A stretch of 64,000 nucleotides of DNA from Candidatus Neomicrothrix sp. UBA2974 (lineage in GTDB: Bacteria > Actinomycetota > Acidimicrobiia > Acidimicrobiales > MedAcidi-G1): NCBI GenBank assembly GCA_002348705.1, contig DEAU01000039.1, positions 45,320-109,319 of the forward strand. The letters run 5' to 3'. Below are positions 1 to 8,527 of this stretch, in pieces. The first letter of the stretch is position 1, and each line of letters opens with the position of its first letter. The notes beneath the pieces were generated by a model. That model did not search any database and was not told the DNA's origin. It saw only the letters and a program-made list of their open reading frames with translations. The position numbers were made by a program, and so were the translations under genes.

Positions 1-2
1 CT

Positions 3-1193
3 GAAGGCGACCAACTGGTAGTCAAGATGGCGAATCCGTGGGTCGGCACTCTTGGTCCGCACAAGACTGGTTATTTCCGGGTCCTCTGCATGGATACCTG
101 GAATGCAGAGGGTGGCATGGAATCCACCACATACGGCACTGAACTTGCCGACGGCACGGGACCCTTCACCCACGAGGAGTTTGTGCCTGGAAGCCATGTC
201 CTCGTAAAGCGTTGGGAGGATTACCCGGGTTCGAATACCGAATTCTTTGAGAACAAGGGCAAGGCGTATCTCGACGCAATCCGCTGGTCCTTCATTCCTG
301 AGGCCAGCCAGCGTGCTGTTCAGTTGGAAAACGGCGATATCCACACCCTGAAAGGCCCAGCGCCGCAGGATGTGAGTCGGCTGGAGAGCAACTCGGACAT
401 AACCGTTTACAGGTTCCCAGAGTGGTCTGGCTACATCCTGACCCTCAACCAGGATTGGGACGAGTACTTCTCTGACGTACGAGTTCGCAAAGCCATCGCT
501 CACCTGATTGACCGCGAAGCAATGCGTGACGCCGTGTTCTTCGGCGATGCAGTTGCCGATTTCGGTCCGCTTCCTCCAACTGACAAGTTCTACGATCCAG
601 TGGTCGAAGAGATGATCAGCTACAACCCGGATGCGGCCGCTGCACTCATGACTGAAGCGGGATGGGCCCTAAACGGCGACGGGATCTGGGAGAAGGATGG
701 AACGGTTCTCTCGTTCGAATTTGCCGTTCAGGCAGAGTCGATCAACGAGGCAGTAGCCACGACGGCTTCAGCGATGATGCGTGAGGGCGGTGTCGATGCT
801 CAGGTCAACGTTGTTGACAGGGCGGTTATGTTCGAGAAGCAGGCCACAGAGGGTAAGGGCGCTGCTCCGATGACGCTCTTCTACTGGCTCTGGCCGATCC
901 CGATCGACGTGCTCAACCTCTTCGTGAACAGCGCGACGATCCCATTCCCGAACATGTCCCGGGCCAACGTTCCTGCTATCGACGAATCGATGGCAGCATG
1001 GACAAGCGCCGGGACGTTGGAAGAAGGACAGGCTGCTCAGTCGGCTTTCCAGGTGGCTTACTGCGAAAATGTTCCTTACGTTCCGATGGTTACTAGAAAT
1101 GCTGTGTTCGCAAAGCGGAACAACGTGCATGGATGGCAGCCAACTCTCTGGAACCTCTATCCGTACTACAACGACGTCTGGATCGAGGGCTAG
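3..1193 (+). CDS. ABC transporter substrate-binding protein, family 5 (5' end missing)
   Basis: This is the C-terminal part of a solute-binding protein of the dipeptide/oligopeptide family (SBP family 5), which catches the substrate outside the membrane for the permeases that follow. The frame is open from the first bases of the window through the ATG at 27, so that ATG is internal and the true start lies upstream. The motif GTGPFTHEEFVPGSHV, followed by an aromatic-rich segment, is typical of the family, as is the later DVRVRKAIAHLIDRE segment. About 396 residues are visible; full proteins usually have 500-600. The permease, ATPase and hydrolase genes follow on the same strand. The substrate cannot be read from the sequence, but neighbouring amidohydrolase and aminotransferase genes suggest a peptide-like or amide compound. 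Confidence 0.9.
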   Translation, partial: EGDQLVVKMANPWVGTLGPHKTGYFRVLCMDTWNAEGGMESTTYGTELADGTGPFTHEEFVPGSHVLVKRWEDYPGSNTEFFENKGKAYLDAIRWSFIPEASQRAVQLENGDIHTLKGPAPQDVSRLESNSDITVYRFPEWSGYILTLNQDWDEYFSDVRVRKAIAHLIDREAMRDAVFFGDAVADFGPLPPTDKFYDPVVEEMISYNPDAAAALMTEAGWALNGDGIWEKDGTVLSFEFAVQAESINEAVATTASAMMREGGVDAQVNVVDRAVMFEKQATEGKGAAPMTLFYWLWPIPIDVLNLFVNSATIPFPNMSRANVPAIDESMAAWTSAGTLEEGQAAQSAFQVAYCENVPYVPMVTRNAVFAKRNNVHGWQPTLWNLYPYYNDVWIEG

Positions 1194-1229
1194 AGGTTTT
1201 CCTCATAAGGCTCCTCCGCTCTTTGCTGG

Positions 1230-2177
1230 ATGGCCAGTTTTGAAGACACTCGTTCTTCCCACGCGAAAGCGTGGGAAGAACGAGTGTCTGCTCATGAGAT
1301 CGAAGCTCGGTCTAACCCTTGGCGAAAAAGGCTCAAGGAGTTCAGCAGGAACAAGCTGCTTTTTACGGGTTCGATTCTCGGGGTCTTCATTGTCGGCCTC
1401 GGGCTTATCGGACCGTTGTTTATCGGCAGCGACTACGGGCAGCAGGCGCTGCGAGACGCTCATCTCACTCCGTTTAGCGAGGGCTATCTTCTAGGGACAG
1501 ATCAGTACGGTCGCGATCTGCTCGTCCGACTTTGCATCGGGATTCGCGTCTCTCTCTTTGTTGCTGCAGCAGTCACCTCAATGGCGCTGGTGGTAGGCAT
1601 GGCTTTGGGAATGTGTGGCGGATTCCTGGGTGGTTCCATAGATCGAGTGATTCGCTCGGTGACTGACTTCGTATGGGGGTTTCCACTTATCCTGGTTGCG
1701 GTGCTTCTGGCCGGTGGACTGGGGCAAGGATTGTTTCCAGTGATCTTGGCTGTTGGGATAGTTAACGTCGCAGCTATTACTCGCGTAGTCCGGGGCGAAG
1801 TCGTTGTTCTTCGCAGCAAGGAATTTGTTGAAGCGGCGCGGGCCTGTGGAGTTCCGAACTTTCGGATCATGTGGCGTCATCTCATGCCGAATGTGATGGC
1901 GCCTGCATTGGTGCTGGCGTCCTATTACGTGGCAGTGGCAATCATCGCAGAAGCCGGCTTGTCCTTCATTGGATTGGGGGCGCAACCCCCGCTCCCTAGT
2001 TTGGGGAAGATGGTGGCTGATGGCCGCGGCTTCTTGCGAATCAATCACTGGGAGAGCACAGTTCCTGGTATCGCTATTGCCTTGCTAGTGCTATCGGTTA
2101 GCCTGATTGGTGATGGCCTAAGGGACGTTTTCGATCCTCAACTCCGGCACGAAGCCAAGGGGGTCGAGAAGGAATGA
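1230..2177 (+). CDS. ABC transporter permease, DppC/OppC type
   Basis: This is an inner-membrane permease of a peptide-type importer. It has an N-terminal membrane segment (LLFTGSILGVFIVGLGLI), a GTDQYGRD motif that marks the DppC/OppC branch, several further membrane helices, and the cytoplasmic coupling region ARACGVPNFRIMWRHLMPN (EAA loop). The length of about 315 residues is normal. The start is uncertain: ATG 1230 has no good ribosome-binding site, and codons 5-20 lie inside a perfect inverted repeat. An alternative GTG at 1284, preceded by GGGAAG, would start just before the conserved part. The stop overlaps the ATG of the next permease (ATGA). The C-type permease precedes the B-type here, the reverse of most dpp/opp operons. 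Confidence 0.92.
   Translation: MASFEDTRSSHAKAWEERVSAHEIEARSNPWRKRLKEFSRNKLLFTGSILGVFIVGLGLIGPLFIGSDYGQQALRDAHLTPFSEGYLLGTDQYGRDLLVRLCIGIRVSLFVAAAVTSMALVVGMALGMCGGFLGGSIDRVIRSVTDFVWGFPLILVAVLLAGGLGQGLFPVILAVGIVNVAAITRVVRGEVVVLRSKEFVEAARACGVPNFRIMWRHLMPNVMAPALVLASYYVAVAIIAEAGLSFIGLGAQPPLPSLGKMVADGRGFLRINHWESTVPGIAIALLVLSVSLIGDGLRDVFDPQLRHEAKGVEKE
1244..1289 (+). promoter_or_regulatory. Perfect 21-bp inverted repeat with GAAA tetraloop
   Basis: The arms at 1244-1264 and 1269-1289 are exact reverse complements and leave only the loop GAAA (a GNRA tetraloop). The structure lies between the binding-protein stop (1193) and the conserved part of the permease. There is no T-run after it, so it does not look like a simple terminator. 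Stable hairpins between a binding-protein gene and its permease genes are known to let the binding protein be made in excess; that role is inferred here. The right arm also holds the GGGAAG that could serve a GTG start at 1284, so the hairpin could also mask a ribosome-binding site. Confidence 0.75.
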
Positions 2178-3094
2178 AACGATCTGCCAGCAGGCTCGTC
2201 TACACGATAATTGTTCTTTTTGTGAGTTCGGTCGCTGTGTTTTATGCGATACGTCTCTCAGGCGGCGACGCCACAGCTGCAGCTCTGCCAGGGTCCGCTA
2301 CTGAGGAGTTTCGGGAGGAGTTTCGGGACCGTCTCGGGCTAAACGAACCGATCTACCAGCAGTACTTCACCTACATGGGACGGATCCTTAGCGGAGACCC
2401 TGGGAATTCGCTGACCAACAACAAAGCACTGACTGACATGCTGACCGAGCATGGTCTGAATAGCTTGATCTTGGGCGGAACTGCCTTTGCGCTCGTATTC
2501 CTCGTCGGCGTCCCTCTCGGGATCTTGGCCTCACTTCGAAGAAATAGCTGGGCGGATCAAGGCATCATGTCACTTTCGACATTCGCAATGGCTGTCCCCA
2601 ACTTCTGGCTTGCGCTGCTTGCCGTCTGGTTATTCGCGTCGACGCTCGGATGGCTGCCGTCAGCGGGTTGCTGTGGCACGAAGCAGCTCATCCTGCCGGC
2701 GACCGTTCTTGCGTTCGAGGGAATAGCTCTTACTGTCCGTATGACGCGGTCCTCCATGATTGAAAGCCAGAACAGCGATTATGTCCGAACACTTCGTGCC
2801 GGAGGCCTATCAGAATGGCGAATTACCTGTAAGCACGTCCTCCGTAATGCCCTTATTCCGATCATCTCGTTGGCAGGTCTGCGAATAGGTCAAATTGTGG
2901 GCTATGCGCTCATCGTTGAGACCATTTTCGGATGGCCTGGACTTGGTCAGGTTCTGGTAAACGCCGTATTGAGGCGCGACTACCCCGTAGCTCAGTTCTT
3001 CTCCCTAGTTCTGGTTGCGCTGGTAGTCCTGGGGAACTGGTTGGCTGATACTGGCTATACGATCGCAAACCCGCGTCTTCGGAAGTCAGCATGA
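2174..3094 (+). CDS. ABC transporter permease, DppB/OppB type
   Basis: This is the second membrane subunit of the peptide-type importer. It begins with a positively charged stretch and one membrane helix. A family-typical segment follows (DRLGLNEPIYQQYFTYMGRI), then a GDPGNSL motif and a bundle of C-terminal helices with the coupling loop LRAGGLSEWRITCKHVLRNALIP. The C-terminal pattern VETIFGWPGLGQVLVNAVLRRDYP is characteristic of the DppB branch. The 306-residue length is normal. Its ATG overlaps the stop of the preceding permease, and its own stop overlaps the ATG of the ATPase gene, so the three are likely translationally coupled. Confidence 0.93.
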   Translation: MKRSASRLVYTIIVLFVSSVAVFYAIRLSGGDATAAALPGSATEEFREEFRDRLGLNEPIYQQYFTYMGRILSGDPGNSLTNNKALTDMLTEHGLNSLILGGTAFALVFLVGVPLGILASLRRNSWADQGIMSLSTFAMAVPNFWLALLAVWLFASTLGWLPSAGCCGTKQLILPATVLAFEGIALTVRMTRSSMIESQNSDYVRTLRAGGLSEWRITCKHVLRNALIPIISLAGLRIGQIVGYALIVETIFGWPGLGQVLVNAVLRRDYPVAQFFSLVLVALVVLGNWLADTGYTIANPRLRKSA

Positions 3095-4122
3095 ACTTGA
3101 CCGAAGAGAAGACAGTGTCGGTCAATAGCGACTCGTACCGACCAAGGCAAGAACTCCTACAAATCAAGGATCTGAGGATCTCGATAAGTAGCGAGGGATT
3201 CAACTTCGAGGTTGTCAAGGGTCTCTCTCTGTCGGTCAATGAGAACGAGATCGTGTGTCTGGTCGGAGAGAGTGGTTGCGGCAAGTCCATGACTGCACTT
3301 TCCGTGATGGGCTTGCTCCCTAGGGGTATAGCCGAAGTGACTGATGGAGCAATCAACCTTGAAGGGAAGAACCTCCTCGGGTTATCGGGACGAGAGTTGA
3401 GGAGTCTCCGGGCCGATTCGATTTCGATGATCTTTCAAGATCCGATCACTTCGCTCGATCCAGTTTTCACCATCGGCAGCGTTCTCGAAGAGATAGTTCG
3501 AGCCCATAGAGACGTCAGTCGGTCCGAGGCCAAGGAAATTGCGGTCCAAGCACTGGTCGAGGCAGAACTTCCAGATGCAGCGAAGCGCATGGACAGTTAT
3601 CCGCACCAACTCTCAGGTGGGATGCGACAGCGGGTGATGATTGCCTTGGCGATAGCTCTAGACCCAAAGGTCCTAATAGCCGATGAGCCGACTACCGCTC
3701 TTGATGTGACTGTTCAAGCCCAAATCCTAGAGAACTTGCGAGACCGACAACGCGAACGAGAGATGGGAATGCTCCTGATTACACACGACCTGGCGGTTGT
3801 GGCATCGGTAGCAGACAGGGTGGCGGTCATGTACGCGGGTGAGATAGTCGAAGAAGCACCTGTGGACGAATTGTTCGAAGACCCGCAGCATCCCTATACG
3901 CAGGGGCTAATCCGGGCTCTGCCAGACATTTCAGCATCTAGGGGAAGCTTGCACAGCATCCCGGGCCGTGTGCCCCCTCCACAGGTACCGCCGCCTGGCT
4001 GCCAATTCACGCCTCGCTGCGACTATGCCAAAGATGCATGCTGGGAAGAACTTCCGATCCTCAGCGCTAAGGGAACCCATAGTCTGCGTTGCATCAATCC
4101 TCAACAATTCAAGGCCCTCTGA
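3091..4122 (+). CDS. ABC transporter ATP-binding protein, DppD/OppD type
   Basis: This is a cytoplasmic ATPase that powers the importer. The Walker A motif GESGCGKS lies near residue 60, the signature LSGGMRQR near 172, and Walker B with the D-loop reads LIADEPTTALD. The C-terminal extension found in oligopeptide transporter ATPases is present, including GCQFTPRCDYAKDACW with its conserved cysteines. The length (343) is usual. It overlaps the upstream permease by four bases and shares TGATG with the downstream hydrolase gene. The partner ATPase of DppF type is not next in line but lies at 6825-7895 on the other strand. Confidence 0.94.
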   Translation: MNLTEEKTVSVNSDSYRPRQELLQIKDLRISISSEGFNFEVVKGLSLSVNENEIVCLVGESGCGKSMTALSVMGLLPRGIAEVTDGAINLEGKNLLGLSGRELRSLRADSISMIFQDPITSLDPVFTIGSVLEEIVRAHRDVSRSEAKEIAVQALVEAELPDAAKRMDSYPHQLSGGMRQRVMIALAIALDPKVLIADEPTTALDVTVQAQILENLRDRQREREMGMLLITHDLAVVASVADRVAVMYAGEIVEEAPVDELFEDPQHPYTQGLIRALPDISASRGSLHSIPGRVPPPQVPPPGCQFTPRCDYAKDACWEELPILSAKGTHSLRCINPQQFKAL

Positions 4123-4805
4123 TGGAACCGTTGGCCATTGAGGTGAAGACCGATGGAGGATTGACAGTCCGAGGACAAGAATGGACGGTTCAAGGACCGC
4201 CGATCGTCATGGTTCATGACCATGGAGACGATCTCGATAGTTGGAGAGGGATCGATCACTTGTTGGCGGATCAGGGCTTTCGAGTAATTAACTTGGATCT
4301 TCCCAATCACGGCCTTTCCGACGAACTAGACCACGATCGACCGATTGTCGAATCCGTAACCGAGATCCTCAAGAGCGTCTCGGGAGTATGGGGCCCAGTT
4401 GGGCTCTGTTCCTATGGGTCTATATCAACTGATCTAGCCCAACTACGTGGACAGGACGGGCCTGTCACCCACGTGATGGTTTCCCCTCGCGGAACAGTGG
4501 ATAGCGGTTGTTCGCAGCCCAATGCAGGGCAAGAAGTTCCACAACTTGTGATTGCAGCCACAAACGATGGGGAGAGGTCGGATGAGGCGAGAGCTGTGTT
4601 TGATGGCCTGGGTACGCGAAAGCTCTGGGCGTCAGTGGCTGCAACCGATCACGGCCCAGCGCTGATCAGAAGCCGTACGCACCTTTTGGATGACATAGCA
4701 ATCTTCTTTCGCCGCACGCTGGTGTCAGCACACCTAGCCTGGACTGCTTCAACCCACGAAGAGGCTGCCGCTGAATTTCGGAATACCGAATTAGAAGGAG
4801 AATAG
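4122..4805 (+). CDS. Alpha/beta-hydrolase-fold protein
   Basis: This is a predicted alpha/beta hydrolase of about 227 residues. The sequence shows the oxyanion-region strand IVMVHDHGDDLDSW, the DLPNHGLSD turn, a nucleophile elbow reading GLCSYGS, and a late ATDHG histidine. The elbow deviates from the usual G-x-S-x-G because the first Gly is one position early, so activity is uncertain. ATG 4122 was chosen because it overlaps the ATPase stop as TGATG; an in-frame upstream ATG at 4089 would lie inside the ATPase gene. Its place at the end of the transporter operon suggests that it acts on the imported compound. The 3' end overlaps the convergent amidohydrolase gene by 15 bases. Confidence 0.7.
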   Translation: MEPLAIEVKTDGGLTVRGQEWTVQGPPIVMVHDHGDDLDSWRGIDHLLADQGFRVINLDLPNHGLSDELDHDRPIVESVTEILKSVSGVWGPVGLCSYGSISTDLAQLRGQDGPVTHVMVSPRGTVDSGCSQPNAGQEVPQLVIAATNDGERSDEARAVFDGLGTRKLWASVAATDHGPALIRSRTHLLDDIAIFFRRTLVSAHLAWTASTHEEAAAEFRNTELEGE

Positions 4806-5660
4806 GGAGGCAGCAGTTCCCCCTCGAATGAAGTCGCGAGCGTCACTATCGATGTCCGGTAGCAGGTGGTCGACTAAAGCTAGTTGTTCGGGATAGCCAG
4901 GTTCATTCAGAATCCAAGGGAAATCTGAGGCCCACAGCATCCGTTCGGGTCCAAAAGCGCGTAAGAGGGTCTCTGCGACAGGTGCCATGTCGGCATATGG
5001 ATATGGATCATGACTGAAGGCGTATTGCCCAGAGAAGTGAACGAAGGTATTGGGTCTCTCGGCGACGCGACTTAGAAGGTCTAGCGTCGGTGGAGGAACT
5101 TCGGTGGTGAAGTGGGGTCTGCGATGCTCGTCGATTGCCAGGTTGTCGACAGTGACCATGAATCCGGAATGGTTGAATACGGTGGTGAGATCGGGCAGGA
5201 GGTCAAGAACCTTCTCATATAACTGCACCTGATCGGGTTCGGCGTAGAACCAGACCTTCAGGCCCCTTTCGGCCATCGCTGCGAAAAGTGGGAAGAGTTC
5301 ATATGTTTCTGGGTCGTCGCCCGGTGAGGCGATGGGATCGACCCCACTGACCCGGATTCCTTGGATGCCGCTGGTCTCAATTCTCTGGTCCAGGTCTTGG
5401 CTGATCATGGTCGAGTCCGGGTCGTAATTTCCGATTCCTACGAATCGGCCAGGGAAATAGTTGCGAAGATCAGTCAGGTAATGGTCCTGTGGTCCTAGAG
5501 GTACCACGATGGCTTTGTCGACGCCAGCCGCCTGCATGATTTCAAGAAAGTCTTCGGCTAGGACTTCCATCTCGGCGTCCGCCATCCCCGGGTAGACGGT
5601 TCGAGGGTAGGCGGGAGATACGGCCTTGTATAGGTGAAGGTGGGCATCGATTACTTCCAT
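4791..5660 (-). CDS. Amidohydrolase-2 family metal-dependent hydrolase
   Basis: This is a TIM-barrel hydrolase of the amidohydrolase-2 (ACMSD-like) family. The N-terminal metal motif is DAHLHLY, a histidine sits in FNHSGFMV, and the C-terminal strand MLWASDFPWI carries the catalytic Asp. These enzymes cleave C-N bonds, lactones or carboxyl groups. The length of 289 is typical. It is the last gene of a three-gene minus-strand group (DppF-type ATPase, aminotransferase, amidohydrolase) with a 13-base gap to the aminotransferase. The grouping suggests that the imported molecule is deaminated or transaminated and then hydrolysed. The exact substrate is unknown. Confidence 0.85.
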   Translation of the reverse strand: MEVIDAHLHLYKAVSPAYPRTVYPGMADAEMEVLAEDFLEIMQAAGVDKAIVVPLGPQDHYLTDLRNYFPGRFVGIGNYDPDSTMISQDLDQRIETSGIQGIRVSGVDPIASPGDDPETYELFPLFAAMAERGLKVWFYAEPDQVQLYEKVLDLLPDLTTVFNHSGFMVTVDNLAIDEHRRPHFTTEVPPPTLDLLSRVAERPNTFVHFSGQYAFSHDPYPYADMAPVAETLLRAFGPERMLWASDFPWILNEPGYPEQLALVDHLLPDIDSDARDFIRGGTAASLFSF

Positions 5661-5673
5661 TGGAAACCTCCTG

Positions 5674-6858
5674 TTAGCTCTTTATCTCCTCAACCAAGCG
5701 ACTTACTCCTTCGTAGAGATCTGTCGTCGCAGTTGCTAATGAAATTCGAATGCGTCCTTCATTTCCGGGACCAAAGGTGGAGCCAGGGACGACAGTAACC
5801 TGGCGTTTATCGATCAGGTCCATGGCGAAGTCCATGTCCGACCTACCAGAATCTGTGATGTCAACCCAGATGTAGAAGGCGCCGCCTGGCTTGTGGGCAT
5901 CGATGCCAGAAGATGAAAGCAAACGAAGAACTTCGTCCCGTCGCGCTCTGTAGGCGTCACGCATTTGGAGGACAACATCCTGAGGACCGTCAAGCGCGGC
6001 GATAGCACCGTATTGCGCTGGAGCATTGACGCAACTCACTGTGGGTTCCTGACAGTTGATTATGAGCTGAGCGATTTCTGGTGGAGCGACGGCATAGCCC
6101 ACCCTCCAACCAGTCATTGCGTAGGTCTTGGAGAAACTATGAATGCAGACAACGCGGCCATCAGTGTCGTGGGAGGCGGCAGACACGTGAGGATTCTCGA
6201 AAGTCATCCTGTCATAGACCTCATCTGAGACGACGTAGATATCGGCTTGCCGCGCGAAGTCGACGATCTCGGCCATCGTCGTGTTGCTAATTACCGCACC
6301 AGTTGGGTTACTAGGGGTATTGAGGAGGATGGCCTTGGTTTTCCCGGAGATAGCGGATTCGAGTTGGCTAATGCTGGGGGCATAGTCGGTTTCCGCAGTA
6401 GTGGGAATCGCAACTGGACGAATTCCCAGCAACTTCATTTGCATCAGATAGTTCGGCCAAGCAGGACTCGTCAGGATTACCTCATCTCCCGGATTGGTTA
6501 TGGACATGAGGGCTGTATAAAGGGCTGCTACTGCACCGGTAGTAATAGTCACTTGGCTGGCATCAGTGGGACGCCCCGTGTCTCTGGTGAAATGCTCCGC
6601 TATTCGCGTCCGCAATTCTGGAATACCCGGATTTTCGGTATACCTAGTCCGACCGTCCCGGGCCGCCTGCGTAGCCGCGTCCACTACGTGTGGTGGCGTA
6701 GGGAAGTTCGGTTCTCCAACCTCGAGGCGAATGCAATCGGGCATGCGAAATGCACGATCCATGATCACGCGGATGCCTGAGCGGGGCATTGAGGAAACTG
6801 CGTCGGAAAGTGGTTTCACGGGAGCTAGATGACGGACTTGACTTCGGGAAAGTGACAC
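5674..6858 (-). CDS. Pyridoxal-phosphate aminotransferase, class I/II (AspC-like)
   Basis: This is a fold-type I aminotransferase. The PLP-binding lysine lies in SFSKTYAMTGWRVGYA, the phosphate- and ring-binding segments include LNTPSNPTGAV and VSDEVYDRM, and the substrate carboxylate arginine is in EGRIRISLA near the C terminus. The 394-residue length is normal for aspartate/aromatic-type aminotransferases. It moves amino groups between amino acids and 2-oxo acids in the cytoplasm. The predicted start overlaps the end of the DppF-type ATPase gene by 34 bases; an internal ATG (codon 24) would remove the overlap but would delete N-terminal sequence usual for the family. Confidence 0.9.
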   Translation of the reverse strand: MSLSRSQVRHLAPVKPLSDAVSSMPRSGIRVIMDRAFRMPDCIRLEVGEPNFPTPPHVVDAATQAARDGRTRYTENPGIPELRTRIAEHFTRDTGRPTDASQVTITTGAVAALYTALMSITNPGDEVILTSPAWPNYLMQMKLLGIRPVAIPTTAETDYAPSISQLESAISGKTKAILLNTPSNPTGAVISNTTMAEIVDFARQADIYVVSDEVYDRMTFENPHVSAASHDTDGRVVCIHSFSKTYAMTGWRVGYAVAPPEIAQLIINCQEPTVSCVNAPAQYGAIAALDGPQDVVLQMRDAYRARRDEVLRLLSSSGIDAHKPGGAFYIWVDITDSGRSDMDFAMDLIDKRQVTVVPGSTFGPGNEGRIRISLATATTDLYEGVSRLVEEIKS

Positions 6859-7895
6859 GCAACTAGGTGACCGTCTCCGTTGTCGGCAAGGGGCGGCTCA
6901 GCTTCATGACACAGATCCTTGGAACGGCCGATCTCACAGCGGGATTGGAAGCGGCACCCCAAGGGTGGGTCAATTGGGCTAGGGGCATCCCCCTCCAGCA
7001 ACAAACGAGTGCGTCCTCGTTGCTTCTTTGGGTTGGCAACCGGAGCCGCAGATAACAGGGCATGGGTATAAGGGTGGTTCGGTTCGGCAAAGAGTTTCTC
7101 TACTGGCGCCTGCTCGACGATCTTCCCCAGGTACATCACAGCTACGTCATCACAGACTTGTCGCACCACTGCGAGATCGTGACTTATGAACAGGTAAGTG
7201 AGTCCGAGTTCTTGTTGAAGCTCGAGCAGCAGGTTCAACACTTGAGCCTGAATGGACACGTCCAGCGCAGAGACCGGCTCGTCGCAAATGATGAAACTCG
7301 GGTGCAGGGCCAGAGCGCGTGCCACGCCGATACGTTGGCGCTGACCTCCCGAGAATTCGTGGGGGTAGCGCTGAGAATGGCCGCTGTCGAGTCCTACGAG
7401 GGTAAGTAACTCTTGGGTGCGGTCTTCACGTTCCGGACGGGGCATGTCCGTGTTGACAACCAGAATTTCGCTAATTGATGCCCCGACGGTCATCCGGGGA
7501 TTGAATGAGGCGACTGGGTCTTGAAAGACTATTTGAAGGTCGGATCGAAGGTGTCGTAGTTCAGAGTCGGAGATTTCGCGGATGTCGATCTCGTCAATGG
7601 CGCCATTGGTTGGACTCAATTTGCGGTAGATGATCTCTCCGGAAGTTGGTTCCACGAGCCGAAGGATGCACCGTGCCGTAGTCGATTTTCCGCAGCCTGA
7701 TTCTCCGACTATTCCCAGAGTTCGACCCCGCTCGACGTCGAAGGAGACGTCGGCCACAGCCGAAACCAGTTGCTTTTGACTTCCGGAAAACAGCCCAGAT
7801 CCCAGCTGGAACTCTTTGACCAGATGGCGGATAGAGACAACTGGGTCACTCCCATTGGATTCATAAGAGTCGGGAGTGACAGCCACACTGCACAC
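6825..7895 (-). CDS. ABC transporter ATP-binding protein, DppF/OppF type
   Basis: This is the second ATPase expected for the peptide-type importer. It has Walker A GESGCGKST, signature SGGQRQRIG, Walker B CDEPVSALD, and the C-terminal oligopeptide-transporter extension with GCRFQSRCEIG. It is 356 residues long. The start is GTG at 7895; a second in-frame GTG lies three codons downstream. A TATAGT hexamer sits directly upstream, so a short or absent leader is possible. Its transport partners are encoded on the opposite strand at 3-4122, with hydrolase and aminotransferase genes between. This split is unusual for the family. Confidence 0.93.
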   Translation of the reverse strand: MCSVAVTPDSYESNGSDPVVSIRHLVKEFQLGSGLFSGSQKQLVSAVADVSFDVERGRTLGIVGESGCGKSTTARCILRLVEPTSGEIIYRKLSPTNGAIDEIDIREISDSELRHLRSDLQIVFQDPVASFNPRMTVGASISEILVVNTDMPRPEREDRTQELLTLVGLDSGHSQRYPHEFSGGQRQRIGVARALALHPSFIICDEPVSALDVSIQAQVLNLLLELQQELGLTYLFISHDLAVVRQVCDDVAVMYLGKIVEQAPVEKLFAEPNHPYTHALLSAAPVANPKKQRGRTRLLLEGDAPSPIDPPLGCRFQSRCEIGRSKDLCHEAEPPLADNGDGHLVACHFPEVKSVI

Positions 7896-7930
7896 TATAT
7901 AAGATCCTGTTGACCGGGTATCGAGCGTAG

Positions 7931-7967
7931 TTGACCGACAAATCGGAAACGATTACTTATAGGAAGG
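7931..7967 (+). promoter_or_regulatory. Predicted promoter and ribosome-binding site for the PNPOx-like gene
   Basis: TTGACC at 7931-7936 is followed after 17 bases by TACTTA (7954-7959), and AGGAAGG (7961-7967) lies eight bases before ATG 7976. The arrangement fits a sigma-70-type promoter with a very short leader. It also explains why an in-frame TTG at 7931 should not be taken as the start codon: it would be the -35 element. A second GTTGACCG copy lies about 19 bases upstream. The -10 match is only partial. Confidence 0.5.
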
Positions 7968-7975
7968 TAGAGGAA

Positions 7976-8527
7976 ATGGCTGAGGACCAAAGTTGGCGCG
8001 GAAATGTTGGCGGCATGGAGTGGGAGAGGGCCGAAAGGTTCTTGACCGGCAACGCCTTTGCCCGGGTTGCCTGCCTCGACGATGACGGCAAGCCTTATGT
8101 AGTCCCACTTTGGTACACGTGGGATGGCGAAGGCTTTCTTCTGGTCATCCGGGAGAGGGCTCGAATTGCTCGGTACATGAAGAACAATCCAGATGTGAGT
8201 CTGGTGGTTGATGAAATGGAAGTAGATGACGAGCGTGGCCAGTACACCCTGCCTAAGGTTTTCTGTCAGGGTCGAGCTGAGATCGTTGAAGAGGCAAATA
8301 TCGGCGGCAAATGGGTCCAGGTGGCCGAGGAGATGTCCGTTCGGTACCTTGGCCCAGACGGACCGACCTATCTGGTTCCTACCTTGGTGCAGCCGCGGTG
8401 GCTGATCAAAATCGTTCCCGAGTACATCAAGACTTGGGAAGGCGTAGGTTGGGGCAAGCAGTACTGGGTTGAAGCAGAAGGAAAACCGACCTACGAGGAA
8501 GTCCACGGGTTGGAGGGCGACTCCTAA
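7976..8527 (+). CDS. Pyridoxamine 5'-phosphate oxidase-like flavin-binding protein
   Basis: This is a small split-barrel flavoprotein of the PNPOx-like superfamily, about 183 residues. The segments FARVACLDDDGKPYVVPLWYTWDG and KNNPDVSLVVD match the FMN/F420-binding barrel of general stress proteins and F420-dependent reductases. ATG 7976 was chosen because AGGAAGG sits eight bases upstream. Some members bind F420, which would fit the LLM and DDN proteins elsewhere in the window, but the cofactor cannot be read directly. The stop overlaps the convergent hydrolase gene by four bases. Confidence 0.82.
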   Translation: MAEDQSWRGNVGGMEWERAERFLTGNAFARVACLDDDGKPYVVPLWYTWDGEGFLLVIRERARIARYMKNNPDVSLVVDEMEVDDERGQYTLPKVFCQGRAEIVEEANIGGKWVQVAEEMSVRYLGPDGPTYLVPTLVQPRWLIKIVPEYIKTWEGVGWGKQYWVEAEGKPTYEEVHGLEGDS

